This document shows positions 1-7,552 of a stretch of DNA of 13,298 nt, one piece after another (the stretch's first letter is position 1; every line of letters starts with the position of its first letter). The notes beneath the pieces are model-generated. The model did no database searches. It worked only from the letters and a program-made list of their open reading frames with translations, and was not told the DNA's origin. The translations under genes were made by a program, and so were the position numbers. The DNA comes from an uncultured Bdellovibrio sp. (GTDB lineage Bacteria; Bdellovibrionota; Bdellovibrionia; Bdellovibrionales; Bdellovibrionaceae), in assembly GCA_946480995.1 (NCBI GenBank), contig CAMLMF010000027.1, positions 1-13,298 on the forward strand, given 5' to 3'.

Positions 1-2
1 AA

Positions 3-476
3 TCCTTTTTGCTTTCTGCTATTGTTCTGTTGTTTTCCTCACTGAGTTTCGCAGGCCCCCTACCTGCCTGCATGGACAAACAAAAAAACTTAGACTTTAA
101 CGAAGCCCAAGTGATCGAGTGGATCTATTCCAGCAAAAAGAAATTTATGAGTCGCGCTTTTGTGCGGGGGATCTTGGTGAATGTCCTAGAAGACCGTCAG
201 AACCACACGCATTTTGAAGTGGATCTGGATCACGATTTAAGAACCACCCATGATCGTATTGAAATCGTTTATAACGTCAAATTCGGTCCCTTGCCTAAAT
301 ATGAATTCGGCGACGAAGTCATCGCTTGTGGCGACTATATCACCGACCCCTATTCACCTGTGGGCGCGATCATTCACTGGGTGCACTTCGCACCGAAGAA
401 AACCCATGACCATGGTTTCCTAATCATTGGCGGCAAACTTTTAGGTCAAAAAATTCTGCCCGAGGACATTCGTTAA
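3..476 (+). CDS. Exported DUF3465-like protein, 5' end outside the window
   Basis: The frame is open to the left edge of the window. The first visible codons encode a hydrophobic stretch (SFLLSAIVLLFSSLSFA) that ends in a signal-peptidase-like site before GPLPAC, so only a few codons of the signal peptide appear to be missing. A TTG at 9 is probably not the real start. The mature part of about 135 residues resembles DUF3465: an OB-like stretch with a 'V.V.ED...H..F.VDL' strand, then 'GD.V..CGDY', 'GAIIHWVHF.P' (around 361-390) and a terminal 'HDHGF....GK' (around 407-440). Members of that family are small exported proteins of unknown function. The stop TAA shares one base with the next gene's ATG (TAATG), which suggests translational coupling with the protease lipoprotein. 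The family call comes from motif memory and is fairly likely but untested. Confidence 0.75.
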   Translation, partial: SFLLSAIVLLFSSLSFAGPLPACMDKQKNLDFNEAQVIEWIYSSKKKFMSRAFVRGILVNVLEDRQNHTHFEVDLDHDLRTTHDRIEIVYNVKFGPLPKYEFGDEVIACGDYITDPYSPVGAIIHWVHFAPKKTHDHGFLIIGGKLLGQKILPEDIR

Positions 477-1354
477 TGCGCAAGCTCTTTGCGTTTCTTT
501 TTTTGGGTCTTTTAAGCTGTTCCCCGAAACAGGATCTGCAAAATATTATAGCGGACTCTTGGGCTGTTATTTACGGCCCTGACACACGTCAAGAAGTCGC
601 CCTTGATGAATCCACGGCAGCCCCTGCCACCGCGATGATATTTTCCATAGACGATTTAGTCTTAAGCAAAAATGGCAAAGAGTACGCTCTTAAATCCATG
701 CCGTTGGGACAACAATACCCCTTATGTGAAGATGAGAAATTCTTAGACCAACAGACTCTGGGTCACTGCTCTGGAGTTTTAATTGCCGCCAATAAAGTTC
801 TTACGGCTTCGCACTGTTTGCGCGCTAGTGACAGCTGTGCTGAGGCATTTTTTATTTTTGGATGGAACCTAGAAAAAGCCCAAAAGGGCTCTTTTCAAAC
901 AGCTGAAGTTTTTAAGTGCAAAGCGATTCTTGCACAGTCTCTAAATCCCAAAAAAGGCATTGATTATGCCGTCGTGGAACTAGATCGCCCTGTCCCCGGG
1001 GTCACTCCCGTACAGATCGCTAGCACGAAAAATTTAAAAGACGGCGATGCCGTCGTCAGTTACTCCTATCCCATGGGGCTTCCGCTTAAGCGCGACATCG
1101 GTAAAATTTTAGAGGTAAACTCTGCCAGTGGCTTTTTAAAAGCGGCCGTAGATACCTTCAAAGGGAGTTCAGGATCACCTTTGTTTAATGCTCAGGGACA
1201 GCTGGTTGGAATTTTAAGCTCAGGCATGGACGACTTCTTAGAAGACGACATCCACCGCGTGCAAAGTGAAGGTGGTTGTATCAACTTCAATCATTGCAAA
1301 ACAGCCACCTGCTTTGGTGAAAGCTACTTTAAAGTGCATGGAGCCATTCCTTAA
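476..1354 (+). CDS. Trypsin-like (S1 family) serine protease lipoprotein
   Basis: A protein of 292 residues with a lipoprotein signal peptide (MRKLFAFLFLGLLSC, lipobox LLSC, lipidated Cys15), so it is predicted to be anchored in the envelope. The chymotrypsin-fold catalytic triad is visible: His113 in LTASHC, Asp163 in KGIDYAVVELD, and Ser232 in GSSGSP, followed by the 'G.LVGI.SSG' strand. All three residues are present, so it should be an active endopeptidase. The fold and motifs resemble V8/trypsin-like peptidases without a PDZ domain, unlike DegP/HtrA. Cysteines at 84, 98, 114, 121, 148, 268, 274 and 279 could form disulfides, as expected outside the cytoplasm. The ATG overlaps the stop of the upstream gene by one base, with GAGG about 10 bases upstream, so the two are probably co-translated. 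Substrate specificity cannot be read from the sequence. Confidence 0.88.
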   Translation: MRKLFAFLFLGLLSCSPKQDLQNIIADSWAVIYGPDTRQEVALDESTAAPATAMIFSIDDLVLSKNGKEYALKSMPLGQQYPLCEDEKFLDQQTLGHCSGVLIAANKVLTASHCLRASDSCAEAFFIFGWNLEKAQKGSFQTAEVFKCKAILAQSLNPKKGIDYAVVELDRPVPGVTPVQIASTKNLKDGDAVVSYSYPMGLPLKRDIGKILEVNSASGFLKAAVDTFKGSSGSPLFNAQGQLVGILSSGMDDFLEDDIHRVQSEGGCINFNHCKTATCFGESYFKVHGAIP

Positions 1355-1442
1355 CTCCGTAGATCTAGTCTAGACTCTGACCTTTAGCAAAAGTAAGTCT
1401 CACTTTTAGCCTATCCACCGAATCAAGTTTAGCATTGATCGC

Positions 1443-3602
1443 ATGGAACAAAAAAGTCTTCCAGAGAATTTACCGTGGTGGAGTTGGGTCTTACCATTTG
1501 CAATTTTGGTTGCGGGCAATTTGCTCAGCTTGCCCTTTAACAACAATCAAGGTGTGTACTGGATCTATTTTCCCGTCAACCTAGGGATTGTCATGGGTCT
1601 GTGGTGGGGCCCACGAGTGCTCATTCCCGTTTATCTGAATGGAATTTTAACGGCCGTTCTTTTAAACTTTCCTCACCCAGAACTTTATCCACTCTATGCA
1701 ATTCCTGAAATTCTCGAAGTTTTTATCTCAGGGGTTTTGGTGCGCGAGCGCTTTAAAAATCAGCCCGCTTGGACGCCGGGGCCAAAAAACATCAGCTTAC
1801 TCTTTATCTATGGTTTATTAATTCCGTCGCTCTTTTGCTCCCCTCTTTCGCAAGCAATCTATGCCTTTTCCGAAGTCAGCGATCGCTCCTTCTTTTTATG
1901 GCAATCCGTGGTCACATTGATCGGCGATTTAACCGGCGGACTTTTTGTCACCTTGCCCTTGCTGATTTTAATAACTCCTTCGCTGGTCAAAAAGAATCTT
2001 TCCCGCTTTTCCTATCGGGCCCTGCCGCCACTGCATCTAAACAAGCTCAGTCAAAAAGAGTGGATCCTTTGGGGCAGCACCTTGGGCGGCAGTCTTTTGC
2101 TGGGCCTGACTTTCCCGTTGGTGCAGATTTGGTATGTCTATGGAATTTTAATGCTCATGGGAGCCGCCTGGTACGGACTTTATGCCGCTGTTTTTATTAA
2201 CACTTGGATTATGGCGATCACAATCAATGCCCCGAATTTATTAAATATGCCTCGAGTTGCGGATCTCGCGACGATTCAAACACCGGCCACACTTTTAACT
2301 TTGTGTTTTTGTTCCTTGATCACGGGGGCTTCGATCACCTCCCTTACGGAAAAATTAGAAAAACTGCGGGAGACAGAAAGTGAACTGACCAATGCAAAAC
2401 TGCAGGCAGAAGAGGCGTCCCAAGCAAAATCTGAATTCTTAGCTCGCATGAGTCACGAAATTCGCACGCCGCTGAATTCTGTTTTGGGAATGCTTGAACT
2501 TTTAAAAGAAACACAGCTTTCTAAAGATCAATCGCGTTACTTAACTTTATTCAGTCATGCGGGTGAAAATCTAAAAGCATTGATCAATGACCTTTTGGAT
2601 TTTTCTAAAATTGAAGCAAAAGCCGTGACTGTGGATAATGTCAGCTTCAACTTGCACAGCACCATTCGCAGTGTCTTTGAAATTATGCAAATCAAAGCCG
2701 AAGAAAAGGGCATCTTGTTTGAACTAGAAATCGACAAAAAGGTCCCTCAATACCAGTGGGGAGATCCGACCCGGCTGCGACAAGTCTTATTTAACTTGAT
2801 TGGCAACGCCTTAAAGTTTACCAGCGAAGGTTCGGTTTTTGTGATGGTCAAAGTACAGTCCCACAATACCGACATGTTACAAATTGAAGTGCATGACACC
2901 GGCATCGGCATCCCGCGGGAAAAACAAGCGCGCTTATTTTCGCCGTTCTTTCAAGCCGACCCCACGATCACACGCAAATACGGCGGCACAGGTTTAGGAT
3001 TGGTTATTTCAAAAAACCTTATCGAAATAATGGGAGGAACTTTAGAAATGAAAAGTCTAGCCGGCCGAGGCACCACGTTTCGCGTTCTATTACCCCATCG
3101 TCCCGATCTTGGCGGACAGAGCGAAAATGCTCCAAGCAAAAGTTTTTCTTGGGAAACAGAATTCCCGGAAAAACGCTTTCGCATTTTAATTGTCGATGAT
3201 TCTGAAGACAATCGCGTCCTGTTGATACACTATCTAAAGAACCTGCCCTTTGAATGTGATGAAGCGGAAAATGGCAAAGAAGCCGTTGAAAAATATAAGA
3301 CGCAAAAATACGACCTTATCTTTATGGACATTCAAATGCCTTTAATGACCGGTTACAAAGCGACAGAACTGATTCGTCATTACGAGGTGGAGCATAAAAT
3401 AAAACCCACACCGATCATTGCACTGACTGCGACCGCGGTGGTTGAGGACCTGAAGCGCACCCTTGTCAGTGGCTGCAATTCGTATATTGTAAAACCCGTT
3501 AAAAAAAGCGAAATCTTAGATATTATCTATCAAAGCTTAACGACAAAAAGTCCTGTTAAAGAGGCCATGAGTTTATCTCCACCAGCGCCGCCCATGATGT
3601 AG
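1443..3602 (+). CDS. Membrane-bound hybrid sensor histidine kinase (MASE1-like, HisKA, HATPase, receiver)
   Basis: 719 residues. Residues about 15-300 form roughly eight hydrophobic segments resembling a MASE1 integral membrane sensor, including '[16 protein letters not shown]' at 161-176. A short coiled coil (about 300-330) leads to a HisKA dimerisation domain with phospho-acceptor His338 in MSHEIRTP. The HATPase domain has the N box (Asn455 in GNALKF), G1 (DTGIGIP, from Asp485) and G2 (GGTGLGL, 514-520). A C-terminal receiver (about 579-695) has the acidic pair Asp585/Asp586, phospho-acceptor Asp629, switch Thr662 and Lys684. All catalytic residues are present. The kinase should autophosphorylate and pass phosphate to its own receiver, but no Hpt protein or separate regulator lies nearby, so the output is unknown. 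The last 24 codons or so lie antisense to the thioesterase gene. The start ATG has no strong Shine-Dalgarno. Confidence 0.93.
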   Translation: MEQKSLPENLPWWSWVLPFAILVAGNLLSLPFNNNQGVYWIYFPVNLGIVMGLWWGPRVLIPVYLNGILTAVLLNFPHPELYPLYAIPEILEVFISGVLVRERFKNQPAWTPGPKNISLLFIYGLLIPSLFCSPLSQAIYAFSEVSDRSFFLWQSVVTLIGDLTGGLFVTLPLLILITPSLVKKNLSRFSYRALPPLHLNKLSQKEWILWGSTLGGSLLLGLTFPLVQIWYVYGILMLMGAAWYGLYAAVFINTWIMAITINAPNLLNMPRVADLATIQTPATLLTLCFCSLITGASITSLTEKLEKLRETESELTNAKLQAEEASQAKSEFLARMSHEIRTPLNSVLGMLELLKETQLSKDQSRYLTLFSHAGENLKALINDLLDFSKIEAKAVTVDNVSFNLHSTIRSVFEIMQIKAEEKGILFELEIDKKVPQYQWGDPTRLRQVLFNLIGNALKFTSEGSVFVMVKVQSHNTDMLQIEVHDTGIGIPREKQARLFSPFFQADPTITRKYGGTGLGLVISKNLIEIMGGTLEMKSLAGRGTTFRVLLPHRPDLGGQSENAPSKSFSWETEFPEKRFRILIVDDSEDNRVLLIHYLKNLPFECDEAENGKEAVEKYKTQKYDLIFMDIQMPLMTGYKATELIRHYEVEHKIKPTPIIALTATAVVEDLKRTLVSGCNSYIVKPVKKSEILDIIYQSLTTKSPVKEAMSLSPPAPPMM

Positions 3603-3988
3603 CTTTCAATCGATCCGCGCACTTTGCCAGCACTGACAAGTTCTGAGTAAAACGCGGCTTCATCTTCTGGGGATGGAAACTTACAAAGAACCTCAAAGTC
3701 CGTATCCACAGGGCGCAAATATTCAATCTGCCCCTTGGCGATCACGATATTTTCAGTTTGAATTTCACGGGCCTTTAAGCCTGCTAAAACCAAGGCGTAA
3801 GCGGCCAAGACCGCTGTTGCATAAAGACTGCCACCAAAAGCCGTGCCCTTGTGATTGCGATTTTTTGCTAAAGAAACACGAAAGTGCACTTCTGCAGAGT
3901 TGATATTGATAACCGTGATGCCAAGATGTTCATAAAGACTGATTTTATCTTTAAGGATAGCAATCAGCTCCTGAGGATTTACTTCCAT
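3530..3988 (-). CDS. YiiD C-terminal-type hotdog thioesterase
   Basis: 152 residues matching the thioesterase domain found at the C terminus of E. coli YiiD and as stand-alone proteins. The helix-leading motif [12 protein letters not shown] (residues 45-56) is the family signature, followed by an alanine-rich helix (about 57-72), a strand ([14 protein letters not shown]) and a terminal strand near 'GLFVV'. Hotdog proteins of this type are presumed to hydrolyse acyl-CoA or similar thioesters; the substrate is unknown. There is no signal peptide, so it is cytoplasmic. The ATG lies inside the end of the upstream rhodanese gene (10-bp overlap), so translation is probably coupled. The 3' end overlaps the kinase gene by 73 bp on the opposite strand. 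Because the overlapped part encodes the expected last beta strand, the annotated stop is plausible. Confidence 0.87.
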   Translation of the reverse strand: MEVNPQELIAILKDKISLYEHLGITVININSAEVHFRVSLAKNRNHKGTAFGGSLYATAVLAAYALVLAGLKAREIQTENIVIAKGQIEYLRPVDTDFEVLCKFPSPEDEAAFYSELVSAGKVRGSIESYIMGGAGGDKLMASLTGLFVVKL

Positions 3989-4827
3989 TGCTCATAACCG
4001 CCAGCAAAGTTTTGCGCTTTTTTATAGCCAAGATATTGCATGACATAAGTCGCTGCGCCCGAGCGCACCCCATGATTGCTAATGAAAACCACACGGGTGT
4101 CTTTGCTGATTCCTTTGCTAGTCAGAACAGTTTCGATTTTTTTATTAGGCAAGCCCCTGTCATCGAAAAAGTCTTTCCAGTCCACATTAATAACCGGAGA
4201 TTTCACACTTTTGCTTTGTGTGAGATTACGTAAAGCGAACTCCTGCGCAGACCGCACATCCACGATCACAGTTTCTTTTGCTTCGGACTCTGTCAGATTT
4301 TTAAATTCTTTAAAATCAACGCTCAGGTTTTCCGCAACCTCAGGCTTCCAATAAGGTTTATTCTGTGTCAGAGGTGCTTCTTTGGTCGTGTTCATTTCGC
4401 GATAGGAAGTGTGTAAAAGAGTATAAACTTCTTTGACTCCTAAGACTTTCAACGTCCATGCTATGCGTCCCTCTTCACCCGAACCCAGACGACCTTTACC
4501 TAAAACTAAAACTTTTGTTTCAGGTGAAACTCCGATTAAAGACAAACGGCGCGCCAAAGCAAATAAGTCCGTTTGCAGAAGGCCACGGGATTTAGGATTG
4601 CTTTGCGAGAAGTCTTCCCAGCGCACATTGATGGCCCCTGGGGCGTGGGCTAAATTGAATTCAAATGCTGGTCGAACATCTAAGATCACCGGTTGATTTT
4701 TCATCAATGCTTCAGCCGTCACAGTTTCGCTGATCAAGGGTTCTTGCACGGTGATCTTGGTCGGCTTCTGTTGGCAACCAATCAATAAAGACAATAACGC
4801 CAGCAAAATTAAATTAGATATTTTCAC
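3979..4827 (-). CDS. Tandem rhodanese-domain lipoprotein lacking catalytic cysteines
   Basis: I chose the GTG at 4827, giving 282 residues, because AAGGA lies 6 bases upstream and the protein then starts with a compact lipoprotein signal (MKISNLILLALLSLLIGC, lipidated Cys18). The longer frame from a GTG at 4857 would put an atypical ICNWMKGFF extension in front. Two rhodanese modules follow: about 34-135 ('ILDVRPAFEF..AHAPGAINV') and about 175-282 ('VIVDVRSAQEF', 'VVFISNHGVRSGAAT', ending 'GGYEQW'). In the second active-site loop the catalytic Cys is replaced by Ser250 (SNHGVRS instead of CxxGxRS). The first loop (LGKGRLGSGEEGR) has none either, as is usual for the N-terminal module of two-domain sulfurtransferases. 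The mature protein has no cysteine except the lipidated one, so classic sulfur transfer looks impossible. A binding or scaffold role in the periplasm is an inference. Confidence 0.87.
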   Translation of the reverse strand: MKISNLILLALLSLLIGCQQKPTKITVQEPLISETVTAEALMKNQPVILDVRPAFEFNLAHAPGAINVRWEDFSQSNPKSRGLLQTDLFALARRLSLIGVSPETKVLVLGKGRLGSGEEGRIAWTLKVLGVKEVYTLLHTSYREMNTTKEAPLTQNKPYWKPEVAENLSVDFKEFKNLTESEAKETVIVDVRSAQEFALRNLTQSKSVKSPVINVDWKDFFDDRGLPNKKIETVLTSKGISKDTRVVFISNHGVRSGAATYVMQYLGYKKAQNFAGGYEQWK

Positions 4828-4860
4828 AAAAAATCCTTTCATCCAATTGCAAATCACTTC

Positions 4861-4897
4861 ATTAAAACAAAAGGGCCTTGTCGGCCCCTTTTGTTAT
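4861..4897 (-). terminator. Rho-independent terminator of the fba-lysS unit
   Basis: Read leftwards, the sequence is a stem ACAAAAGGGgCC / GGCCCTTTTGT (11 pairs, one bulged base), a loop of about five bases (GACAA), then TTTTAAT. The upstream arm includes part of the lysS stop codon (TAA at 4896-4894), so termination comes immediately after translation ends. The AAAA/TTTT flanks make it possibly bidirectional. Confidence 0.85.
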
Positions 4898-6372
4898 TTC
4901 GTAATTCTCATTGTCGGGAAGAAAATAATATCACGTATACTTGGTCGATCTGTCATGATCATCACAATACGCTCAATCCCGATACCCACACCACCTGTCG
5001 GTGGCATGCCAGCATCAATGGCAAGCAAGAAGTCTTCATCCATTGGATGCGCCTCTTCGTCTTTGCCGCGATTGGCTTCTTGTTCTTGTAGGCGTGCCAA
5101 TTGATCTTCAGGATCATTCAACTCGGAATAAGCATTGCCGATTTCCATGCACGCCGCGAAGGGCTCAAAGCGCTCTACCAACCGGTTGTCACGACGATGG
5201 ATTTTCGTCAAAGGCGAAATCTCCACAGGATGGTCCATGACGAAGGTCGGTTGCCACAAGTGTTCTTCCGCCGTCAGCTCAAAAAGTTCCATGATCATTT
5301 CGCCACGTTTGCCCGGCTCATCGATATCCCCACCCGCTTTGCGGATGGCTTGGAACAATTCTTGTTCTGTCGCTTTGTCCGGATCAATACCCGCGTATTC
5401 ACGCACACCATCGTGCACGGTCAAACGGCGCCAAGGCGGAGTGAAGTCGATCTCTTTACCTTGGTAAGAGACTTTCATGCTGCCCGTGATCTTCAACGCC
5501 AGTTGTGAAATCAACTCTTCGAACTGATTCATTTGGTAGTTGTAGTCCGTGTAGGCTTCATAGAACTCGAGCAACGCAAATTCTGGATTGTGCGTGCGAT
5601 CGATCCCTTCATTACGGAAGTTTTTGCTGATCTCGTAAACTTTTTCAAAACCGCCCACGATCAAGCGTTTTAAATAAAGTTCTGGCGAAATACGCATGTA
5701 CAACTTCATATCCAAAGCTTTGTGATGAGTTGTGAAAGGTGTTGCCGCAGCCCCACCGTACACCGGCTGCAAAGTCGGTGTTTCCACTTCCATAAAACCA
5801 CGATCGTCTAAGAAACGACGGATCTCTTTGATGATTTTTGAGCGTGTTTCAAAAACTTTGCGTGAATCCACATCAGAAATTAAATCCAAATGACGATGAC
5901 GGTACTTGATTTCGACATCTTGCACGCCATGGAATTTTTCTGGCAATGGTTCGATGGTTTTGGTCAAAATCGTGAAGTTCTTAACGTAAATCGAGAACTC
6001 CCCTTTTTGTGATTTAAACACGTAACCTTCAACACCCACGATATCACCAAGGTCCACCAGCTCAAAAGCGGCGCGATCTTGTTCTGACAGTTCTTCGACC
6101 TTTACGTACACTTGCACTGTGCCCGTTTGGTCTTGAATGTTAAAGAACGAAGCTTTACCCATCATACGTAAAGTCATCAAGCGACCGGCGATACGATACG
6201 AATATTCAGGCTTCTTTTCACCGGCCTGCAAGTTTGCTGCGTGTTCGGCAACGATCTTGGCGATCGCCGCTTTATTTTCAAAAACGTACGGATAAGGATT
6301 GATGCCCTTTTCACGAAGCGCGTGAAGTTTTTTGCGCTTCTCTGCACGTAGAGGATTTTCGTTAATACTCAC
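4894..6372 (-). CDS. lysS: Lysyl-tRNA synthetase, class II
   Basis: Charges tRNA-Lys with lysine in the cytoplasm. I chose the GTG at 6372 (492 residues), which has GGAG 5 bases upstream and begins MSINENPLRAEKRKKL, a normal LysRS start. An ATG at 6417 would add 15 residues encoded by a GC-rich hairpin and looks spurious. The N-terminal OB-fold anticodon-binding domain spans about 58-135 ('YRIAGRL', 'FFNIQD..G.VQVYV'). The class II core has motif 1 around 190-205 (GFMEVETPTL), motif 2 FRNEGIDRTHNPEF (252-265) and motif 3 around 460-486 (GGVGIGIERIVMI...RDIIFFP). The length fits bacterial LysRS (about 490-510). It lies 51 bases downstream of the aldolase gene, probably in one transcript, and ends in a strong terminator. 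Confidence 0.97.
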   Translation of the reverse strand: MSINENPLRAEKRKKLHALREKGINPYPYVFENKAAIAKIVAEHAANLQAGEKKPEYSYRIAGRLMTLRMMGKASFFNIQDQTGTVQVYVKVEELSEQDRAAFELVDLGDIVGVEGYVFKSQKGEFSIYVKNFTILTKTIEPLPEKFHGVQDVEIKYRHRHLDLISDVDSRKVFETRSKIIKEIRRFLDDRGFMEVETPTLQPVYGGAAATPFTTHHKALDMKLYMRISPELYLKRLIVGGFEKVYEISKNFRNEGIDRTHNPEFALLEFYEAYTDYNYQMNQFEELISQLALKITGSMKVSYQGKEIDFTPPWRRLTVHDGVREYAGIDPDKATEQELFQAIRKAGGDIDEPGKRGEMIMELFELTAEEHLWQPTFVMDHPVEISPLTKIHRRDNRLVERFEPFAACMEIGNAYSELNDPEDQLARLQEQEANRGKDEEAHPMDEDFLLAIDAGMPPTGGVGIGIERIVMIMTDRPSIRDIIFFPTMRITK

Positions 6373-6387
6373 TTCGACTCCAGTTCC

Positions 6388-6401
6388 GGGGCCAGGGCCC
6401 C
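6388..6401 (-). other. GC-rich hairpin between fba and lysS
   Basis: A perfect inverted repeat GGGGCC-N2-GGCCCC lies in the fba-lysS spacer. Its foot is about 7 bases upstream of the GGAG Shine-Dalgarno used for the GTG start of lysS. No T-tract follows, so it is not a terminator. It could stabilise the processed message or affect ribosome access to lysS. The structure is seen directly; the role is a guess. Confidence 0.5.
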
Positions 6402-6423
6402 TGCACTCTGTGCGCATGCGCGC

Positions 6424-7347
6424 CTATAGTTTTTTACCAGCGAAAGCTTCCATCACGTTGTGAAGCAATTGGATCGCTTCTTTTTTCGGACGTTGGAAGG
6501 CATTGCGACCCATGATCGAACCGAACGCGCCCCCTTGAGCCAGTTCAGAAACCTCTTTCAAGATTTCTTCTGTGCCTTTCGCTTCGCCACCAGAGAAGAT
6601 CACGATGCGTTTGCCAGCAAATGACGACTGCACAACGTGACGAGTGCGATCTGCCAATGTCGAAACTTTGATACCTTGTTCTTGATAAACTTTGGCGGCA
6701 GCGGCTTGTTCAATGTGCGCTGTTGGCGGTTTTACTTTGATGATGTGAGCACCTAATTGCGCGGCAATGTGCGCCGCATACGCAATCACGTCGATCGCAG
6801 TTTCGCCGTCTTTTGACAATTGCTCACCACGGGCGTAAGACCAAATGACTACAACCAAGCCCGCTTCTTTCGCTGCACGAGCCGCTTGCGCGATTTCTTC
6901 GTACTGGTGTTTGCGCTCTTCAGAACCAGGATAGATTGTAAAACCAATACCTGCACAACCCAAACGTAAAGCGTCGTCTACGTAAGAAGTTAAAGCAGAA
7001 ATAGGAGCTTTATTCGAGTAAAGCGTGTCTGAGTTATTGATTTTAAGAATCAACGGAATTTCACCCGCGAAATCGCGCGCAATCGCTTCAATAGCACCTA
7101 GCGGAGCCGCATAAGCGTTGCAACCAGACTCGATCGCCAATTGCACGTGGTAAGCCGGATCGTAACCATCTGGATTTTTCGCAAAAGAGCGCGCCGGACC
7201 ATGTTCGAAACCTTGATCGACTGGCAAAATAACTAGTTTGCCCGTGCCAGCTAACTTTCCGTGGTTCATCATACGAGCTAAATTCGTAAGAACTCCTGGG
7301 TTGTCGGCTCCGTACCAGTTCAAAATCTCTCTAACTCTTGGCGTCAT
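6424..7347 (-). CDS. fbaB: Class I fructose-bisphosphate aldolase (FbaB/DhnA type)
   Basis: Reversibly cleaves fructose 1,6-bisphosphate into dihydroxyacetone phosphate and glyceraldehyde 3-phosphate through a Schiff base, in cytoplasmic glycolysis and gluconeogenesis. I chose the ATG at 7347 (307 residues) because GGAG sits 5 bases upstream; the ATG 30 bases earlier has no such site. TIM-barrel features in order: 'LVILPVDQGFEHGP' (38-51), 'LILKINNSD' (99-107), the lysine pair 'HIIKVKPP' (201-208) with Lys204 or Lys206 as the likely Schiff-base residue, and phosphate-binding 'FSGGEAKG' (251-258) and 'GRNAFQRP' (280-287). These fit the DhnA-type family, not the metal-dependent class II enzymes. 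It is the first gene of the leftward fba-lysS unit; its promoter must lie in the 205-bp divergent region upstream. Confidence 0.93.
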   Translation of the reverse strand: MTPRVREILNWYGADNPGVLTNLARMMNHGKLAGTGKLVILPVDQGFEHGPARSFAKNPDGYDPAYHVQLAIESGCNAYAAPLGAIEAIARDFAGEIPLILKINNSDTLYSNKAPISALTSYVDDALRLGCAGIGFTIYPGSEERKHQYEEIAQAARAAKEAGLVVVIWSYARGEQLSKDGETAIDVIAYAAHIAAQLGAHIIKVKPPTAHIEQAAAAKVYQEQGIKVSTLADRTRHVVQSSFAGKRIVIFSGGEAKGTEEILKEVSELAQGGAFGSIMGRNAFQRPKKEAIQLLHNVMEAFAGKKL

Positions 7348-7552
7348 CGCTGCTCCTATAGTTCGTGCATTGTGCAATTAGGGTTTTAAAGATGTTCGAT
7401 AAAGTAGTGAGTTTTTTCCATATAATCAAGCGCGTCCTACATTAACACGCTTGGCATAAAAGACTCTATGGTATAGTTTCCGCAGATGCCAGCGCAGTGC
7501 TGAAGCGACGGATGTCGCCCCGGCTGAATCCGCTCCTAAATCGAGGTCTGTT
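7348..7552. promoter_or_regulatory. Divergent regulatory region between fbaB and nfu
   Basis: This 205-bp non-coding stretch must carry promoters for both fbaB (leftward) and nfu (rightward). A perfect rightward -10-like TATAAT lies at 7421-7426, directly followed by a 9-bp inverted repeat (7427-7453), but no good -35 precedes it. A second weak candidate is TTGGCA (7451) and TATAGT (7472), with a short 15-bp spacer. For fbaB a leftward TTGATT (plus-strand 7422-7427) could be a -35, but no clear -10 follows. The nfu side holds small hairpins (7505-7518 and around 7490-7530) and the SD GAGG six bases before the ATG. Confidence 0.5.
7427..7453. repeat. Operator-like inverted repeat
   Basis: The arms are CAAGCGCGT and ACACGCTTG, separated by nine bases; eight of nine positions pair, with the single mismatch at the third base in from the spacer. 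The repeat immediately follows a TATAAT box, so a protein bound here would cover the start of the nfu transcript. The symmetry is visible; that it is an operator is inferred. Confidence 0.45.

Noticed and set aside
1367..1376. 10-bp palindrome AGTCTAGACT as an operator
   Set aside because: It is short, lies in a repetitive TCTAG-rich stretch, and has no promoter elements beside it.
1387..1410. Hairpin GC-AAAAGT...ACTTTTAGC between the protease and kinase genes as a terminator
   Set aside because: The stem is AT-rich with a bulge and no T-tract follows, so it is unlikely to terminate transcription.
1769..2200. 143-codon frame inside the kinase membrane domain
   Set aside because: It is out of frame with the conserved kinase and has no SD or domain features.
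5001..5508. Open frames antisense to lysS
   Set aside because: lysS is unambiguous on the other strand, and these translations look like random sequence.
6373..6417. 15-residue N-terminal extension of LysS from the ATG at 6417
   Set aside because: The extension is encoded by the GC hairpin and is glycine/proline-rich. The GTG at 6372 has a proper SD and gives a normal LysRS N terminus.
7451..7477. TTGGCA/TATAGT as the main nfu promoter
   Set aside because: The 15-bp spacer is too short for a standard sigma-70 promoter; it is kept only as a weak alternative.
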